Positions 8,509 to 17,413 of a DNA stretch of 42,726 bases are shown one piece after another. A program made the position numbers and the translations under genes. The notes under the pieces were generated by a model. The model did not search any database, was not told the origin of the DNA, and was given only the letters and a program-made list of their open reading frames with translations. The DNA is from Flavobacteriales bacterium. GTDB taxonomy: Bacteria; Bacteroidota; Bacteroidia; Flavobacteriales; Flavobacteriaceae. Location: NCBI GenBank assembly GCA_027066995.1, contig JAMOMQ010000072.1, positions 1 through 42,726 of the forward strand, given 5' to 3'. Position 1 is the first letter of the stretch; every line of letters begins with the position of its first letter.

Positions 8509-9087
8509 TTACAAAAGCTCTTTAATATTTGTCACAAACAGTTTAACCGAGATAGCCAACAAAATAATACCGAAAACTTTACGGATGACCCCGATACCGG
8601 CTTTGCCTATAAAATGTTCTATTTTTTGTGACGATTTTAAAACCGCATATACAAATATCATGTTTAAAATAATGGCAATCAGTATATTAACTGTATGAAA
8701 TTCTGCTCTTAAAGATAGTATGGAAGTCAAACTACCGGCGCCGGCAATCAGTGGAAATGCCAAGGGCACAACCGATGCCGATTCGGGTTCATCGTCTTTA
8801 AATAAAGTAATGCCCAAAATCATTTCAATAGCTAAGAAAAATAATACAAATGAACCGGCTACGGCAAAAGACCCGACGTCAATACCGACCAAATTCAAAA
8901 TTTGTTTTCCGATAAATAAGAAAACAATCATAATCACAGCCGAAACTATAGAAGCTTTTTCAGATTGGATATGCCCGACTTTGCGTCGTAAATCAATGAT
9001 AATGGGAATGCTGCCCAAAATATCAATAACCGCAAACAAAACCATAGTAGCGGTTAATATTTCGTTAAAATCAAAATGTAAATTCAT
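8509..9087 (-). CDS. MarC family membrane protein
   Basis: A 192-residue integral membrane protein of the MarC / UPF0056 family, with six predicted helices. Typical family features are FAVIDILGSIPIII in the first helix, GSFVLFFLAIEMILG, and PLAFPLIAGAGSLTSIL, the conserved P-x-x-x-P-x-x-x-G-x-G region. Family function is not settled; an early link to multiple antibiotic resistance was not upheld. I chose the ATG at 9087 over the TTG at 9096; a -7 box at 9109-9116 fits it. It is the next gene after gldE on this strand but has its own promoter. Confidence 0.9.
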   Translation of the reverse strand: MNLHFDFNEILTATMVLFAVIDILGSIPIIIDLRRKVGHIQSEKASIVSAVIMIVFLFIGKQILNLVGIDVGSFAVAGSFVLFFLAIEMILGITLFKDDEPESASVVPLAFPLIAGAGSLTSILSLRAEFHTVNILIAIILNMIFVYAVLKSSQKIEHFIGKAGIGVIRKVFGIILLAISVKLFVTNIKELL

Positions 9088-9108
9088 TAAATACAATTTT
9101 TAAGCCGG

Positions 9109-9116
9109 CAAAAGTA
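9109..9116 (-). promoter_or_regulatory. -7 box for marC-family gene
   Basis: Read on the minus strand this is TACTTTTG, an exact TAnnTTTG match 21 bp before the ATG at 9087. Confidence 0.5.
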
Positions 9117-9167
9117 GAAAGAAATTGTTTAATTATTAATTATTTATGTTAAATTTTTATTAATTAT

Positions 9168-10451
9168 TTACAGCTTTTCCACTTTGATTTTTTTGATGCG
9201 TTTACCATCTAAAGACGTGGCTGTCAAACGCAAATTTCCTATACTGATTTGGTCATTTTTAGAAGGAAAGTGTCCTGATTGTTCCAATAAAAATCCCGCC
9301 AAACTTTCGGCATCACCTTTTTTATTTTCAAAGAGTGTTTCTTCGGTTTCGGTCAAATCCATAATTTTATAAAAATCTTTTAAAGAAATTTTACCGTCAA
9401 ATTCGTAAGTATTATGATTCAGGCGGGTAAACTGGTGTTCGTCGTGGTCATATTCATCGGTAATTTCGCCTACAATCTCTTCTATGACATCTTCCAAAGT
9501 GATGATGCCTGATGTGCCGCCATACTCGTCGACAACAACAGCCAAATGGGTTTTTTTATCTTGAAAATCGCGCAACAAGTCGTCCAATTTCATATTTTCG
9601 GGCACAAAAAACGGCTCACGAAGCAGTGTCAACCAATCAAAATGCTCTTGATTGAGATAAGGTAACAAATCTTTGGCAAACAGTACACCGCTAATATTAT
9701 CAATATTTTCATGATATACGGGAATCCGCGAAAAACCCTTCCGGCTGACTTGTTTTAGCACTTCGGTATATGGCAAGTCGTCACTGAGTGCAAATACATC
9801 AATGCGCGGTCGCATAATTTGACGGGCTTCGGTTTCTCCAAAGGATATGATGCCTTCCCACAAATCTTTTTCTTCTTGAGTGGTATCTTCGCCGCCGGTC
9901 AATTCTAACACCTGTGACAGGTCTTCCATACTGACTTGTTCGTTTTTTTTGTGCAATTTTTGTTCGACCAAATGACTTGATTTGACTAAAAATACAGATA
10001 TGGGATAAAATAATTTTTTTAAAAACAGAAGCGGTGTGCCCATAAACAAGGCAAATTTTACGGGATTGCGATTGGCATATACCTTTGGTAATATTTCGCC
10101 GAAAAGCAAAATTAAAAAAGTAACCAAAACCACTTCTATGGCAAACTTCCACCAACCGTCCACATTTTTTAATAAAATGGCCGTGGTATAAGTCGATAAA
10201 ATGACAATACCTATATTAATAAAATTATTAGCCACTAAAATAGTAGCCAACAGTTCTTTGGGTTTTTGCAATAATTTTTTGATGATTAAACCTTTATTTT
10301 CTTTTTCAAGACTATGAATATGACTTGGTGTCAAAGAAAAAAAAGCAATTTCGGATCCGGAGACCAAAGCCGAAAGCATCAATAAAACTATAATGGCGGT
10401 TAAATAAGGTAATATTTCAATAAATTGGGATAAACTATCCGGGTCGTCCAT
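9168..10451 (-). CDS. gldE: Gliding-motility protein GldE (CNNM/CBS protein)
   Basis: A 427-residue membrane protein. Residues ~15-200 form a CNNM (DUF21) transmembrane domain (SALVSGSEIAFFSLTPSHI; FGEILPKVYANRNP). Two CBS motifs follow (IMRPRIDVFALSDD and VVDEYGGTSGIITLEDVIEEIVGEI), then a CorC/HlyC-type transporter-associated domain to the end. The general family is CorC/CNNM, linked to divalent cation handling. The mutY-ssb-gldE order on one strand is the arrangement described for Flavobacterium johnsoniae gldE, a gene needed together with gldD for gliding and T9SS function. The start lies 12 bp after the ssb stop, so the two are probably co-transcribed. The expected gldD is not next to it. 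Confidence 0.88.
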   Translation of the reverse strand: MDDPDSLSQFIEILPYLTAIIVLLMLSALVSGSEIAFFSLTPSHIHSLEKENKGLIIKKLLQKPKELLATILVANNFINIGIVILSTYTTAILLKNVDGWWKFAIEVVLVTFLILLFGEILPKVYANRNPVKFALFMGTPLLFLKKLFYPISVFLVKSSHLVEQKLHKKNEQVSMEDLSQVLELTGGEDTTQEEKDLWEGIISFGETEARQIMRPRIDVFALSDDLPYTEVLKQVSRKGFSRIPVYHENIDNISGVLFAKDLLPYLNQEHFDWLTLLREPFFVPENMKLDDLLRDFQDKKTHLAVVVDEYGGTSGIITLEDVIEEIVGEITDEYDHDEHQFTRLNHNTYEFDGKISLKDFYKIMDLTETEETLFENKKGDAESLAGFLLEQSGHFPSKNDQISIGNLRLTATSLDGKRIKKIKVEKL

Positions 10452-10463
10452 TGGTTTTACGGT

Positions 10464-10913
10464 TTAAAATGGTAAATCGTCTTCGGGCACACCGGTATCG
10501 TTGCCGCCAGAATCGTTGGTTGCCGGAGTGGTGCCTGTTGATGCCGGCGGTTGTGTGCCGGATTGATTGTCTTTAGGTTTTGGGGTCAAAAAGGTAAATT
10601 CGGTTACATGCACTTCGGTAGTGTAGCGGTCACGACCGTCTTCACCGGTCCATTTACGGGTGCGTAAACGTCCTTCTAAATAAACTTTATCGCCTTTACG
10701 GGCATATTTTTCAAATATTTCGGCTAATTTATTTCTAACAACGATATTGTGCCATTCGGTATTAACGACTCGCTCTCCTGTTTGTTTATTGACATAACTG
10801 TCGTTAGTTGCCAGAGGAAAACGGCCAATAGCATTGCCGCCTTCAAAATAGTGCATTTTGACATTGTCGCCCAAATGGCCGATTAAGATTACTTTGTTAA
10901 TGGTTCCGTTCAT
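10464..10913 (-). CDS. ssb: Single-stranded DNA-binding protein
   Basis: A 149-residue SSB. The N-terminal ~105 residues form the OB fold (NKVILIGHLGDNVKMHYFEG; NTEWHNIVVRNKLAEIFEKY; KGDKVYLEGRLRTRKW). A Gly/Thr/Pro-rich linker leads to the acidic tip PEDDLPF, which in this family recruits replication and repair proteins. It protects single-stranded DNA in replication, recombination and repair. It has its own -7 box in the 55-bp gap after mutY and is followed closely by gldE. Confidence 0.97.
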   Translation of the reverse strand: MNGTINKVILIGHLGDNVKMHYFEGGNAIGRFPLATNDSYVNKQTGERVVNTEWHNIVVRNKLAEIFEKYARKGDKVYLEGRLRTRKWTGEDGRDRYTTEVHVTEFTFLTPKPKDNQSGTQPPASTGTTPATNDSGGNDTGVPEDDLPF

Positions 10914-10958
10914 AATGTATTAATTTATTGTGCTTTAAATAATAATTGAATTGAAAGT

Positions 10959-10966
10959 CAAAGGTA
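10959..10966 (-). promoter_or_regulatory. -7 box for ssb-gldE
   Basis: The minus strand reads TACCTTTG, an exact TAnnTTTG match 45 bp before the ssb ATG, in the gap between mutY and ssb. It would allow ssb-gldE expression independent of mutY. Confidence 0.55.
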
Positions 10967-10968
10967 TA

Positions 10969-11997
10969 TCATAAAATATTATTTTCCAAAAATTTTGCAA
11001 TAACCGCCGGCACCGGATAATTTTTTAGCTTTGATACCGGCACATAATTTTTAGGTTTATGACTGCTATCTATTTGCCAAAAATTGATATGCAAATGCTG
11101 ATGTGTTAATTTATGTTTGGTTTGTGCTATTAATTTTGGCGGATTATCAAATAATATATCCAAGTGTCCGGTCATAGCCGTTAAGACTTTATGAGTTGGA
11201 AAATCTTTGTTTGTTTGTTCAATCAATGGCAATTGATATAAGTTTTGCCAAATACCTTTACTTTCACGTTTTTGTAATATAATACCGTTTTTATATTTGA
11301 CAAGATAAAAATTCAAATATCTATGTTTAACTTTCGTTTTTGACAATTTTACCGGCAAATTACCAACTTGTCCTGTTTGATAGGCTATACAATCTGACAA
11401 GAGAGGACAACTTTCACATTTAGGAACTGCCGGTGTGCAATGCAAAGCTCCGAATTCCATAATAGCCTGGTTATAAACGGCAGGTTGTTGCCGGTCTAAT
11501 TGATCCTGTGCCAATTGTTTAAAATATTTTTGGCCTTCTGTGGTGTTTATCGGCGTGTCTATACCAAAAATACGTGACAATACACGATAGACATTACCGT
11601 CTACTACGGCTACCGGTTCATTATAACAAAATGAGGCGATGGCTGCTGCCGTGTAAGGACCGACACCTTTTAATTTCAATAAACTTTTGTAAGTTTTTGG
11701 AAACAGTCCTTGATAGTTGGTTACTATATCACGGGCTGTATAGTGCAAATTGCGTGCGCGCGTATAATAACCCAGTCCTTGCCATAAATTTAAAACCTGT
11801 TGCTCAGTGGCAGCGGCCAATTTATTGACCGTTGGAAATTGTTTTATAAATGCTTGATAGTAGGGTAAACCTTGCACAACTTGCGTTTGTTGTAAAATGA
11901 TTTCGGACAACCAGATTTTATAAGGCTCTTTGGTGTCTCGCCAAGGTAATTTACGATGATGATTTTGATACCATTCAATTAATTTATTTGTATCCAT
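10969..11997 (-). CDS. mutY: Adenine DNA glycosylase MutY
   Basis: Removes adenine mispaired with 8-oxoguanine in base excision repair. The 342-residue protein has the helix-hairpin-helix LLKLKGVGPYTAAAI (106-120), the catalytic acid in SEIILQQTQV (Glu32) and Asp133 in VVDGNVYRVLSR. The [4Fe-4S] ligands are Cys187, 194, 197 and 203, with the C-x6-C-x2-C-x5-C spacing of the family. The C-terminal third is the NUDIX-like domain that reads 8-oxoG. Starts with ATG 6 bp after the GHMP kinase stop, so it is probably part of the same transcript. Confidence 0.97.
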   Translation of the reverse strand: MDTNKLIEWYQNHHRKLPWRDTKEPYKIWLSEIILQQTQVVQGLPYYQAFIKQFPTVNKLAAATEQQVLNLWQGLGYYTRARNLHYTARDIVTNYQGLFPKTYKSLLKLKGVGPYTAAAIASFCYNEPVAVVDGNVYRVLSRIFGIDTPINTTEGQKYFKQLAQDQLDRQQPAVYNQAIMEFGALHCTPAVPKCESCPLLSDCIAYQTGQVGNLPVKLSKTKVKHRYLNFYLVKYKNGIILQKRESKGIWQNLYQLPLIEQTNKDFPTHKVLTAMTGHLDILFDNPPKLIAQTKHKLTHQHLHINFWQIDSSHKPKNYVPVSKLKNYPVPAVIAKFLENNIL

Positions 11998-12003
11998 GGC
12001 GGT

Positions 12004-12963
12004 TTACAAGATTTCGGGATAACCGATTATAGTTTGATAACCTTTGTTATAAAAATAAGCAGGGGCATCTTTTCCGGTTGCCAATATAAAATCACCGCCC
12101 CAAGCTCCCAAACTTTTGATGGTGCCGGGATAGTCTTTAAACAATATTTGCTTAATAGTCGGTTGGTTAATCATGCTTGATATGATATGTTCATGACGAT
12201 TTAAAAGCTCTACAAATAGTTCATAATCAACATCTTTGTTAAATAACTTCTCGCTAATCCGGCTGATTTCATGCAAGTCGGCTTGTGTAACGGTGCGTTT
12301 TTTAAAATTTTGAACGGCTTGCCGGCTGCTTTGTTTCTTATTCAAATAAACCAACCAAAGTTTGTCTTCAAAACCAAAGGATTTATTTTGATTGATTTGC
12401 CAAAGGGGTAGCAAATTAACATCATTGTATCCGGTTTTATAGCCGTAGTTGTATGCTGTGTTTTGTAAATTTATTTGGTCTGGTGTTACCAATTGATACA
12501 ATATGGGTTGACCGGCCAAACCTACAGCAATATCATAACCGCTGCCACCAAAACTTATGTTTAAGAGTTCAAAAGCATTGACGCCACTCCATTTATACAG
12601 ATTAACCAATAAAGTTGACGACGACCCCAAGCCCCATAAGCGGTTGTAGTCCAATTGGGTTATAAAAGACAAAGCGGATTTAAACAAATTAGATTTTTTC
12701 TGTTGAATATATTGCAAAATTTTTTGCAAGAGTTTCGCTTTTTCCGGTTCGTTGGTTTGAATAATCCGGTTCAAGTTCAAAGAAAAATCTACTTCAAACC
12801 ACATACCTTGCAAGTCATAACTGCGCCATTGATGCCGGTTTGTATGGTTTGGCTTAACTTCCAAACTTTGACCGTATTTTGCAGGTATGGCATAAGCTTT
12901 AGCGCCTTTTAATACGGCATATTCTCCGGTGAGTAGTAATTTTCCTTTGGTGTAGTAGGTCAT
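12004..12963 (-). CDS. GYDIA-type GHMP kinase
   Basis: A 319-residue GHMP-superfamily small-molecule kinase. The N-terminal GKLLLTGEYAVLKGAKA is typical of mevalonate-pathway GHMP kinases, LWGLGSSSTLL (from about residue 114) is the phosphate-binding loop, and GGSGYDIAVGLA contains the GYDIA motif that names this Bacteroidota subfamily. The C-terminal LGAWGGDFILA is the third GHMP motif. The substrate is not established; a mevalonate or phosphomevalonate role is the usual guess from the family. It lies 5 bp after the AstE-like gene and 6 bp before mutY, which suggests one transcript. No other mevalonate gene is in the window. Confidence 0.85.
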   Translation of the reverse strand: MTYYTKGKLLLTGEYAVLKGAKAYAIPAKYGQSLEVKPNHTNRHQWRSYDLQGMWFEVDFSLNLNRIIQTNEPEKAKLLQKILQYIQQKKSNLFKSALSFITQLDYNRLWGLGSSSTLLVNLYKWSGVNAFELLNISFGGSGYDIAVGLAGQPILYQLVTPDQINLQNTAYNYGYKTGYNDVNLLPLWQINQNKSFGFEDKLWLVYLNKKQSSRQAVQNFKKRTVTQADLHEISRISEKLFNKDVDYELFVELLNRHEHIISSMINQPTIKQILFKDYPGTIKSLGAWGGDFILATGKDAPAYFYNKGYQTIIGYPEIL

Positions 12964-12968
12964 TGTAT

Positions 12969-13868
12969 TTATTTTTCTTTGACGATAAAAAAACCGTCGC
13001 TGCCTTTTTTTTGATACAATGGCATCAACATAAAACCGGATTCGGGACTTTTGATAACCGATTGATTTTGAACGGCTAAATTTTCTGCTTTTTTAACCGG
13101 TTTGAAATTAAAATAGCCGTCGTTCATTTTAAACCTGTGGTAATCGTTTAATTTGTGACGGTAAATCAGCTCTAAATGATGCGGTAAAGATTCGGATATT
13201 TTTTCCAGATGTGACCGGCTTTTAACAACTTGTGGCAAATCCGGTTTAATAAAACCCAAATAAGCCAAACTGTGCCATAAGCCGGCTTCCAAATTGTCGG
13301 TAGCCTCTGCAGACCGGTGTGTGCCGCCTTCAAAAACAACGGAAGTCATACCCAAACGGCCAAAATAACTTAAAGCGGTGCCCGGCAGACTCTCAGATAA
13401 TTTTTCTATAAACGGCACCCCGAATGATTTGGCAAAATCGATACTTTTTTGATTGCACGCAGGTATGGCAAATATACCGCTTTGGGCCGAAAATGTATGC
13501 AAATCTAAAAAACTGCATTGTTCAAATTTTCCTTGACAAATATCATTTACAATCAAATCGTGTAAGGTATGCAAAGCTTTAAAATCGGCAACCTGACCTA
13601 CCGGTTTTTGAATGTTATCTTCTAACCACAGACGGTTTAAATCTTGTTCAATAAATCGTTCTCCGGTTTGTAAGGCTTGCAAATTACCTTTTAAAAAATA
13701 AATAGTGCCGTTTGTTTTATCCAAAACTTTTTCAAGTTGAGGAATCAGTCGTTTTATAGCTTCAACACCATTGATTTCATTGCCATGCATACCACCGACG
13801 ACAATTAATTTACGATGAGGATTGTGACCGGTTATATGAATGATATGCGCATTTTTTTCTTCTGTCAT
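12969..13868 (-). CDS. AstE/aspartoacylase-family zinc deacylase
   Basis: A 299-residue protein of the succinylglutamate desuccinylase / aspartoacylase family (zinc carboxypeptidase fold), which hydrolyses N-acyl amino acids or similar amide bonds. Zinc ligands are His28 and Glu31 in GGMHGNEINGVEA and His124 in LDLHTFSAQSG; the candidate catalytic Glu180 lies in SVVFEGGTHRS. I use the ATG at 13868 (MTEEKNAHI). A TTG at 13898 would lie on top of the -7 box at 13896-13903. Its neighbours are a GCS2-type ligase 47 bp upstream and a GHMP kinase 5 bp downstream. Pairing an amide-bond former with an amide-bond breaker suggests a shared gamma-glutamyl or acyl-amino-acid substrate, which is inference. 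Confidence 0.85.
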   Translation of the reverse strand: MTEEKNAHIIHITGHNPHRKLIVVGGMHGNEINGVEAIKRLIPQLEKVLDKTNGTIYFLKGNLQALQTGERFIEQDLNRLWLEDNIQKPVGQVADFKALHTLHDLIVNDICQGKFEQCSFLDLHTFSAQSGIFAIPACNQKSIDFAKSFGVPFIEKLSESLPGTALSYFGRLGMTSVVFEGGTHRSAEATDNLEAGLWHSLAYLGFIKPDLPQVVKSRSHLEKISESLPHHLELIYRHKLNDYHRFKMNDGYFNFKPVKKAENLAVQNQSVIKSPESGFMLMPLYQKKGSDGFFIVKEK

Positions 13869-13895
13869 CTGTTTTTCTTTTAGAGAAAAGAATGA

Positions 13896-13903
13896 CAAAA
13901 ATA
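13896..13903 (-). promoter_or_regulatory. -7 box for the AstE-like gene
   Basis: The minus strand reads TATTTTTG, matching TAnnTTTG, 27 bp before the ATG at 13868. It lies in the 47-bp gap after the GCS2-CBS gene and rules against the TTG start at 13898. Confidence 0.5.
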
Positions 13904-13915
13904 CAATTTATTTTA

Positions 13916-15823
13916 TCAAAACCGTTCAAAAAGTCGACGGCTCAAATGAAAATATTCGGTTTCGGTCAAAATACCGACTAACTTATTATTTTGAACTACC
14001 GGCAAACTACCTAATTTATTTTCATCCATTATTTTAATGGCTTCTTTGAGTTTTTGGTCGGGTTGTATGGTAACGACATTATCTATCATAATATCTTTGA
14101 CTCTGAAATCTTTCAATTTTTGCTCGTGTGACAAGCGACGTAATACTTTAAGCAATGAACGGGTGGTAACCAAACCTACAAATTGGCCTTTTTCATCTTC
14201 AACCGGCACATACCGCAGTTTGGCCCAGTCCATCATATCGGCAACAAATTCAACGATATCATCGGGTTGTACCGAGAGCACATCGGTTTTCATGACTTCT
14301 TCTACCAGCAATTGTGACGGATGCCAATGCGGTAAATCTTTTAATTGTGGAATTTTCCATTGGTGCACCGGCAAGTCTTTCTTTTGGTTTTTTATAGTAT
14401 GCATACTGATGGTGCTCAATATCTCTTCTTTAGAAGCCTTGTCTTTTATCTGATTAAAAGTCTGCAACATCCATGTGGCGCCGGTAATTTCTTTTTTAAC
14501 ACGTTTTTCTATGACACTTAGATACATATCTATGTCTTTCTCGTTAATTTGACGCAGTTGCAAGCCTTTGCGGGCTACCGGTAACAATTCTTTTAAAATC
14601 AAATCTTTGGCATAATATTTTTTACCGTTAAACCAATTGTATTGTTTGCTCATTCCGCCGCGGGCAGCTGCATAAAAATTGGCTTTGGCTTGATCAAAAG
14701 TCATATATTTGGTAATATCATCTATACTATCGGCATAACCTTCCATCAGGCCTAACCAAAAAGCGGCATTGGCCATTTCGTCTAATACCGAAGGGCCTGC
14801 CGGAAACATACGGGCTTCTATACGCAAGTGTGGTTTGCCATTGCCGGATATTCCATATACGGGGCGGTTCCAACGGTAAATCGTGGAATTGTGCACGGTA
14901 AGGGCTTTGAGTTTTGGTGTTATACCTTTTTCGACCATTTGCAAACTGTCTTCTTCAAAATCGGCGCCTAGGAGCACACGGTAACGCAGAATATCTTCTT
15001 TAAAAATATCCATAATATCATTTTTGACCCAATCGGTGCCAAAAGTAACGCGTGGATGCCGGTCACGAATATGCTCGTCGCTGACGCGGGTATCAATAGC
15101 TTGTTGAAACAGTGCAATACGTGTCTCGTGCCAGAGTCGTTTTCCAAATAACAGTGGAGAGTTTACGGCGCTAGCCAAAACAGGGCCTGCTATGGCTTGG
15201 GCAATATTGTATTTTTTGGCAAAATCTTCCGGATCGACTTGTAAATGTACCTGAAAACCGGTATTGGCAGCTTCAATCATACCACTGTTTAGCTTGATAT
15301 TCAACTCGTCAATACCGTTGATGTTGATTAAGAACTCTTCACCGCGCATATCCCGTAAGGCATCCATTAAGGCAAAATACCGGTCGATTGGGGTGATATG
15401 ATCTCTTTCAATATCAAATTTGCGAACCGTAGGTAAAATACCCGTCAAAATAATACCGGCATCAAATTTTTTGGCGACTTTTTCCACTTTTTTTAAGTCG
15501 TCATTGATTTCTTTGTGCATTACCGATAAAGCTTTGTCTTTAAAATCTTGCGGATTGGCATTGGTTTCCAAATTAAATTTGGCCAATTCGGGACTGAGAT
15601 TATCCATCTTGGCTTTGTTCAAAACTTCCAAATTAATAGGAAAAGGTTTATAATTTTTATCTACCAAACAAAATTCTTGCTCGGCACCAATCTTATAAAC
15701 TCCTTTTTCAAACCAATTGTTTTGTAGCATTAACTCAAAAGCCTGCACATCTTTGAGCAAATTTTTGGTAAATTTTTTGATTTCTTCCTTGCTACTTGCC
15801 AATTTTACATTAAAATCTCCCAT
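13916..15823 (-). CDS. GCS2-type glutamate-cysteine ligase fused to two CBS domains
   Basis: A 635-residue protein. Residues ~1-480 resemble the GCS2 carboxylate-amine ligase family: YKIGAEQEFCLVD (43-55) with the metal-binding glutamates, MIEAANTGFQVHLQVDP, and HLRIEARMFPAGPSVLDEM. The C-terminal ~130 residues are two CBS domains (from EEVMKTDVLSVQPDD and from VKDIMIDNVVTIQPDQ), which usually bind adenine nucleotides and act as regulators. The family joins a carboxylate of glutamate or a relative to an amine using ATP. True glutathione synthesis is not shown: no gshB is nearby. The neighbour is an AstE-like deacylase, so a small dipeptide or modified amino acid is a plausible product. Starts with ATG; no exact TAnnTTTG box seen upstream. 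Confidence 0.85.
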   Translation of the reverse strand: MGDFNVKLASSKEEIKKFTKNLLKDVQAFELMLQNNWFEKGVYKIGAEQEFCLVDKNYKPFPINLEVLNKAKMDNLSPELAKFNLETNANPQDFKDKALSVMHKEINDDLKKVEKVAKKFDAGIILTGILPTVRKFDIERDHITPIDRYFALMDALRDMRGEEFLININGIDELNIKLNSGMIEAANTGFQVHLQVDPEDFAKKYNIAQAIAGPVLASAVNSPLLFGKRLWHETRIALFQQAIDTRVSDEHIRDRHPRVTFGTDWVKNDIMDIFKEDILRYRVLLGADFEEDSLQMVEKGITPKLKALTVHNSTIYRWNRPVYGISGNGKPHLRIEARMFPAGPSVLDEMANAAFWLGLMEGYADSIDDITKYMTFDQAKANFYAAARGGMSKQYNWFNGKKYYAKDLILKELLPVARKGLQLRQINEKDIDMYLSVIEKRVKKEITGATWMLQTFNQIKDKASKEEILSTISMHTIKNQKKDLPVHQWKIPQLKDLPHWHPSQLLVEEVMKTDVLSVQPDDIVEFVADMMDWAKLRYVPVEDEKGQFVGLVTTRSLLKVLRRLSHEQKLKDFRVKDIMIDNVVTIQPDQKLKEAIKIMDENKLGSLPVVQNNKLVGILTETEYFHLSRRLFERF

Positions 15824-16026
15824 AATTGTTATTTTAAAAAAACGAATGTAAAATATTTTTTTAATTTCAAGACAGTATTTTTAAAAAATTTTACATAACC
15901 GGTAAATATGCTTAAATTTAATGTTAATTTTTTAATTAAATATCAACAAATGCACAGTTCTTGTTACGTATATCAAATCCTGTCATGAACATTTTTCGTG
16001 AAATAATTATCTCTTTAAAAAATCGT

Positions 16027-16034
16027 TATATTTG
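16027..16034 (+). promoter_or_regulatory. -7 box for ricT-gldH-pbp1A
   Basis: TATATTTG matches TAnnTTTG 47 bp before the ricT ATG. An 8-codon frame (MTKMQIER) at 16059-16085 lies between them and its stop overlaps the ricT start as ATGA, so translational coupling is possible. Confidence 0.55.
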
Positions 16035-16081
16035 TAAATTGTATTTTAAATGTCATTTATGACCAAAATGCAGATTGAACG

Positions 16082-17413
16082 ATGATAGAAAATATACCAA
16101 TGAAAATAGACACTTGCGATTTAGCAATTCAAAATAATCAAACGCCGGGCTGTTCCAAAATAGGGACTTGTGATATGAAAGGTTGTCATAAACTTACCAG
16201 TTTTGACTGGTTGGTTGATATTCCTTTGGCCAATGGCGAAAACCCTTTTCCTTATGTGGAAGTTAGGTTTAAAAATTCGAGAAAAGAATTTTTTTCGGTT
16301 AACGGATTGGAATTATATGTAGGCGATACGGTAGCAGTTGAAGCCAAATCAGGGCACGATATAGGTGTGGTGTCTATGACCGGCCGCTTGGTACGCTTGC
16401 AAATGAAAAAGAAAGGTGTCGATTACGAAAATCAAGAATTGTTTAAGGTTTACCGTAAGGCGACCCAACGTGATATAGACAAATGGCAACAACTGCGGCT
16501 TAAAGAGGAGGAAGTTAAACACATAGCCCGTAAATATGTTATTGCACATCAGTTGCAAATGAAAATTTCAGATGTGGAATACCAAGGTGACGGAACCAAA
16601 GTTACTTTTTATTATACAGCAGACAGTCGCGTAGATTTTAGAAGTTTGATCAAAGACTTGGCTCGAGAATTTTCAACCCGCATTGAAATGCGTCAAATAG
16701 GTTTTAGACAAGAAGCCGCGCGTTTGGGAGGTATCGGCTCGTGCGGTCGTGAGCTTTGCTGTTCGTCGTGGATGACTGATTTTAGAAGTGTCAGCACATC
16801 GGCAGCCAAGTATCAGCAACTGTCTTTAAATCCGCAAAAACTGGCCGGTCAATGCGGTAAACTCAAATGTTGTTTAAATTTTGAATTGGACTCTTATGTC
16901 GATGCACTTGCCGATTTTCCGGCACATAATGTGCAATTGGATACCGAAAAAGGAACCGCCAAGTGGATCAAATCGGACATCTTTAAAGGGCACCTGTGGT
17001 ATGCCTACACCGATTACAAAGAGAATGGTAATACTTGGCATAAATTGACCTTGGAACAAGTTAACGAAATTATAGATTACAATAATCAGGGACAAAAAGT
17101 AGCCAGCTTGGAAGAATATGCAGCCGAACTATCAATGCAGGAAATAAAACCGGTCGAGTCTTTTGAAAATGTGGTCGGACAGGACAATATTAACCGTTTT
17201 GATGAAGTAAAACGAAAAAAACGTAAGAAAAAAAGGCGCAAGTCGTCACATAAAAACACTCGTCAATCACAAAATGCAGGCAATGGAAAAAGCACTGCAA
17301 AATCTAATGACAATAAAAACGCCGGAGCTAACAATCAAAAAAAACGGTATAAAAACAAACGCAAAAATAACACGAATCATTCTAAAAACAATCATAAAAC
17401 CAATGAAAATTAG
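16082..17413 (+). CDS. ricT: PSP1-domain protein RicT
   Basis: A 443-residue protein of the PSP1 / RicT (YaaT) family. In Bacillus, RicT works with RicA and RicF in an iron-sulfur complex that promotes RNA maturation. The N-terminus carries an extra cysteine set (Cys12, 24, 30, 35; C-x11-C-x5-C-x4-C), and the PSP1 core holds GSCGRELCCSSW and GQCGKLKCCLNFE, the conserved cysteine pairs. From about residue 370 the protein turns into a long Lys/Arg/Asn-rich tail, common in Bacteroidota copies and perhaps RNA-binding. The stop overlaps the gldH start by 11 bp. RicT next to gldH and a class A PBP is a common order in Bacteroidota. Confidence 0.92.
   Translation: MIENIPMKIDTCDLAIQNNQTPGCSKIGTCDMKGCHKLTSFDWLVDIPLANGENPFPYVEVRFKNSRKEFFSVNGLELYVGDTVAVEAKSGHDIGVVSMTGRLVRLQMKKKGVDYENQELFKVYRKATQRDIDKWQQLRLKEEEVKHIARKYVIAHQLQMKISDVEYQGDGTKVTFYYTADSRVDFRSLIKDLAREFSTRIEMRQIGFRQEAARLGGIGSCGRELCCSSWMTDFRSVSTSAAKYQQLSLNPQKLAGQCGKLKCCLNFELDSYVDALADFPAHNVQLDTEKGTAKWIKSDIFKGHLWYAYTDYKENGNTWHKLTLEQVNEIIDYNNQGQKVASLEEYAAELSMQEIKPVESFENVVGQDNINRFDEVKRKKRKKKRRKSSHKNTRQSQNAGNGKSTAKSNDNKNAGANNQKKRYKNKRKNNTNHSKNNHKTNEN

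Noticed and set aside
17274-17402. Upstream extension of gldH
   Set aside because: It only re-reads the ricT tail in another frame; starting at 17403 gives a proper lipoprotein signal.
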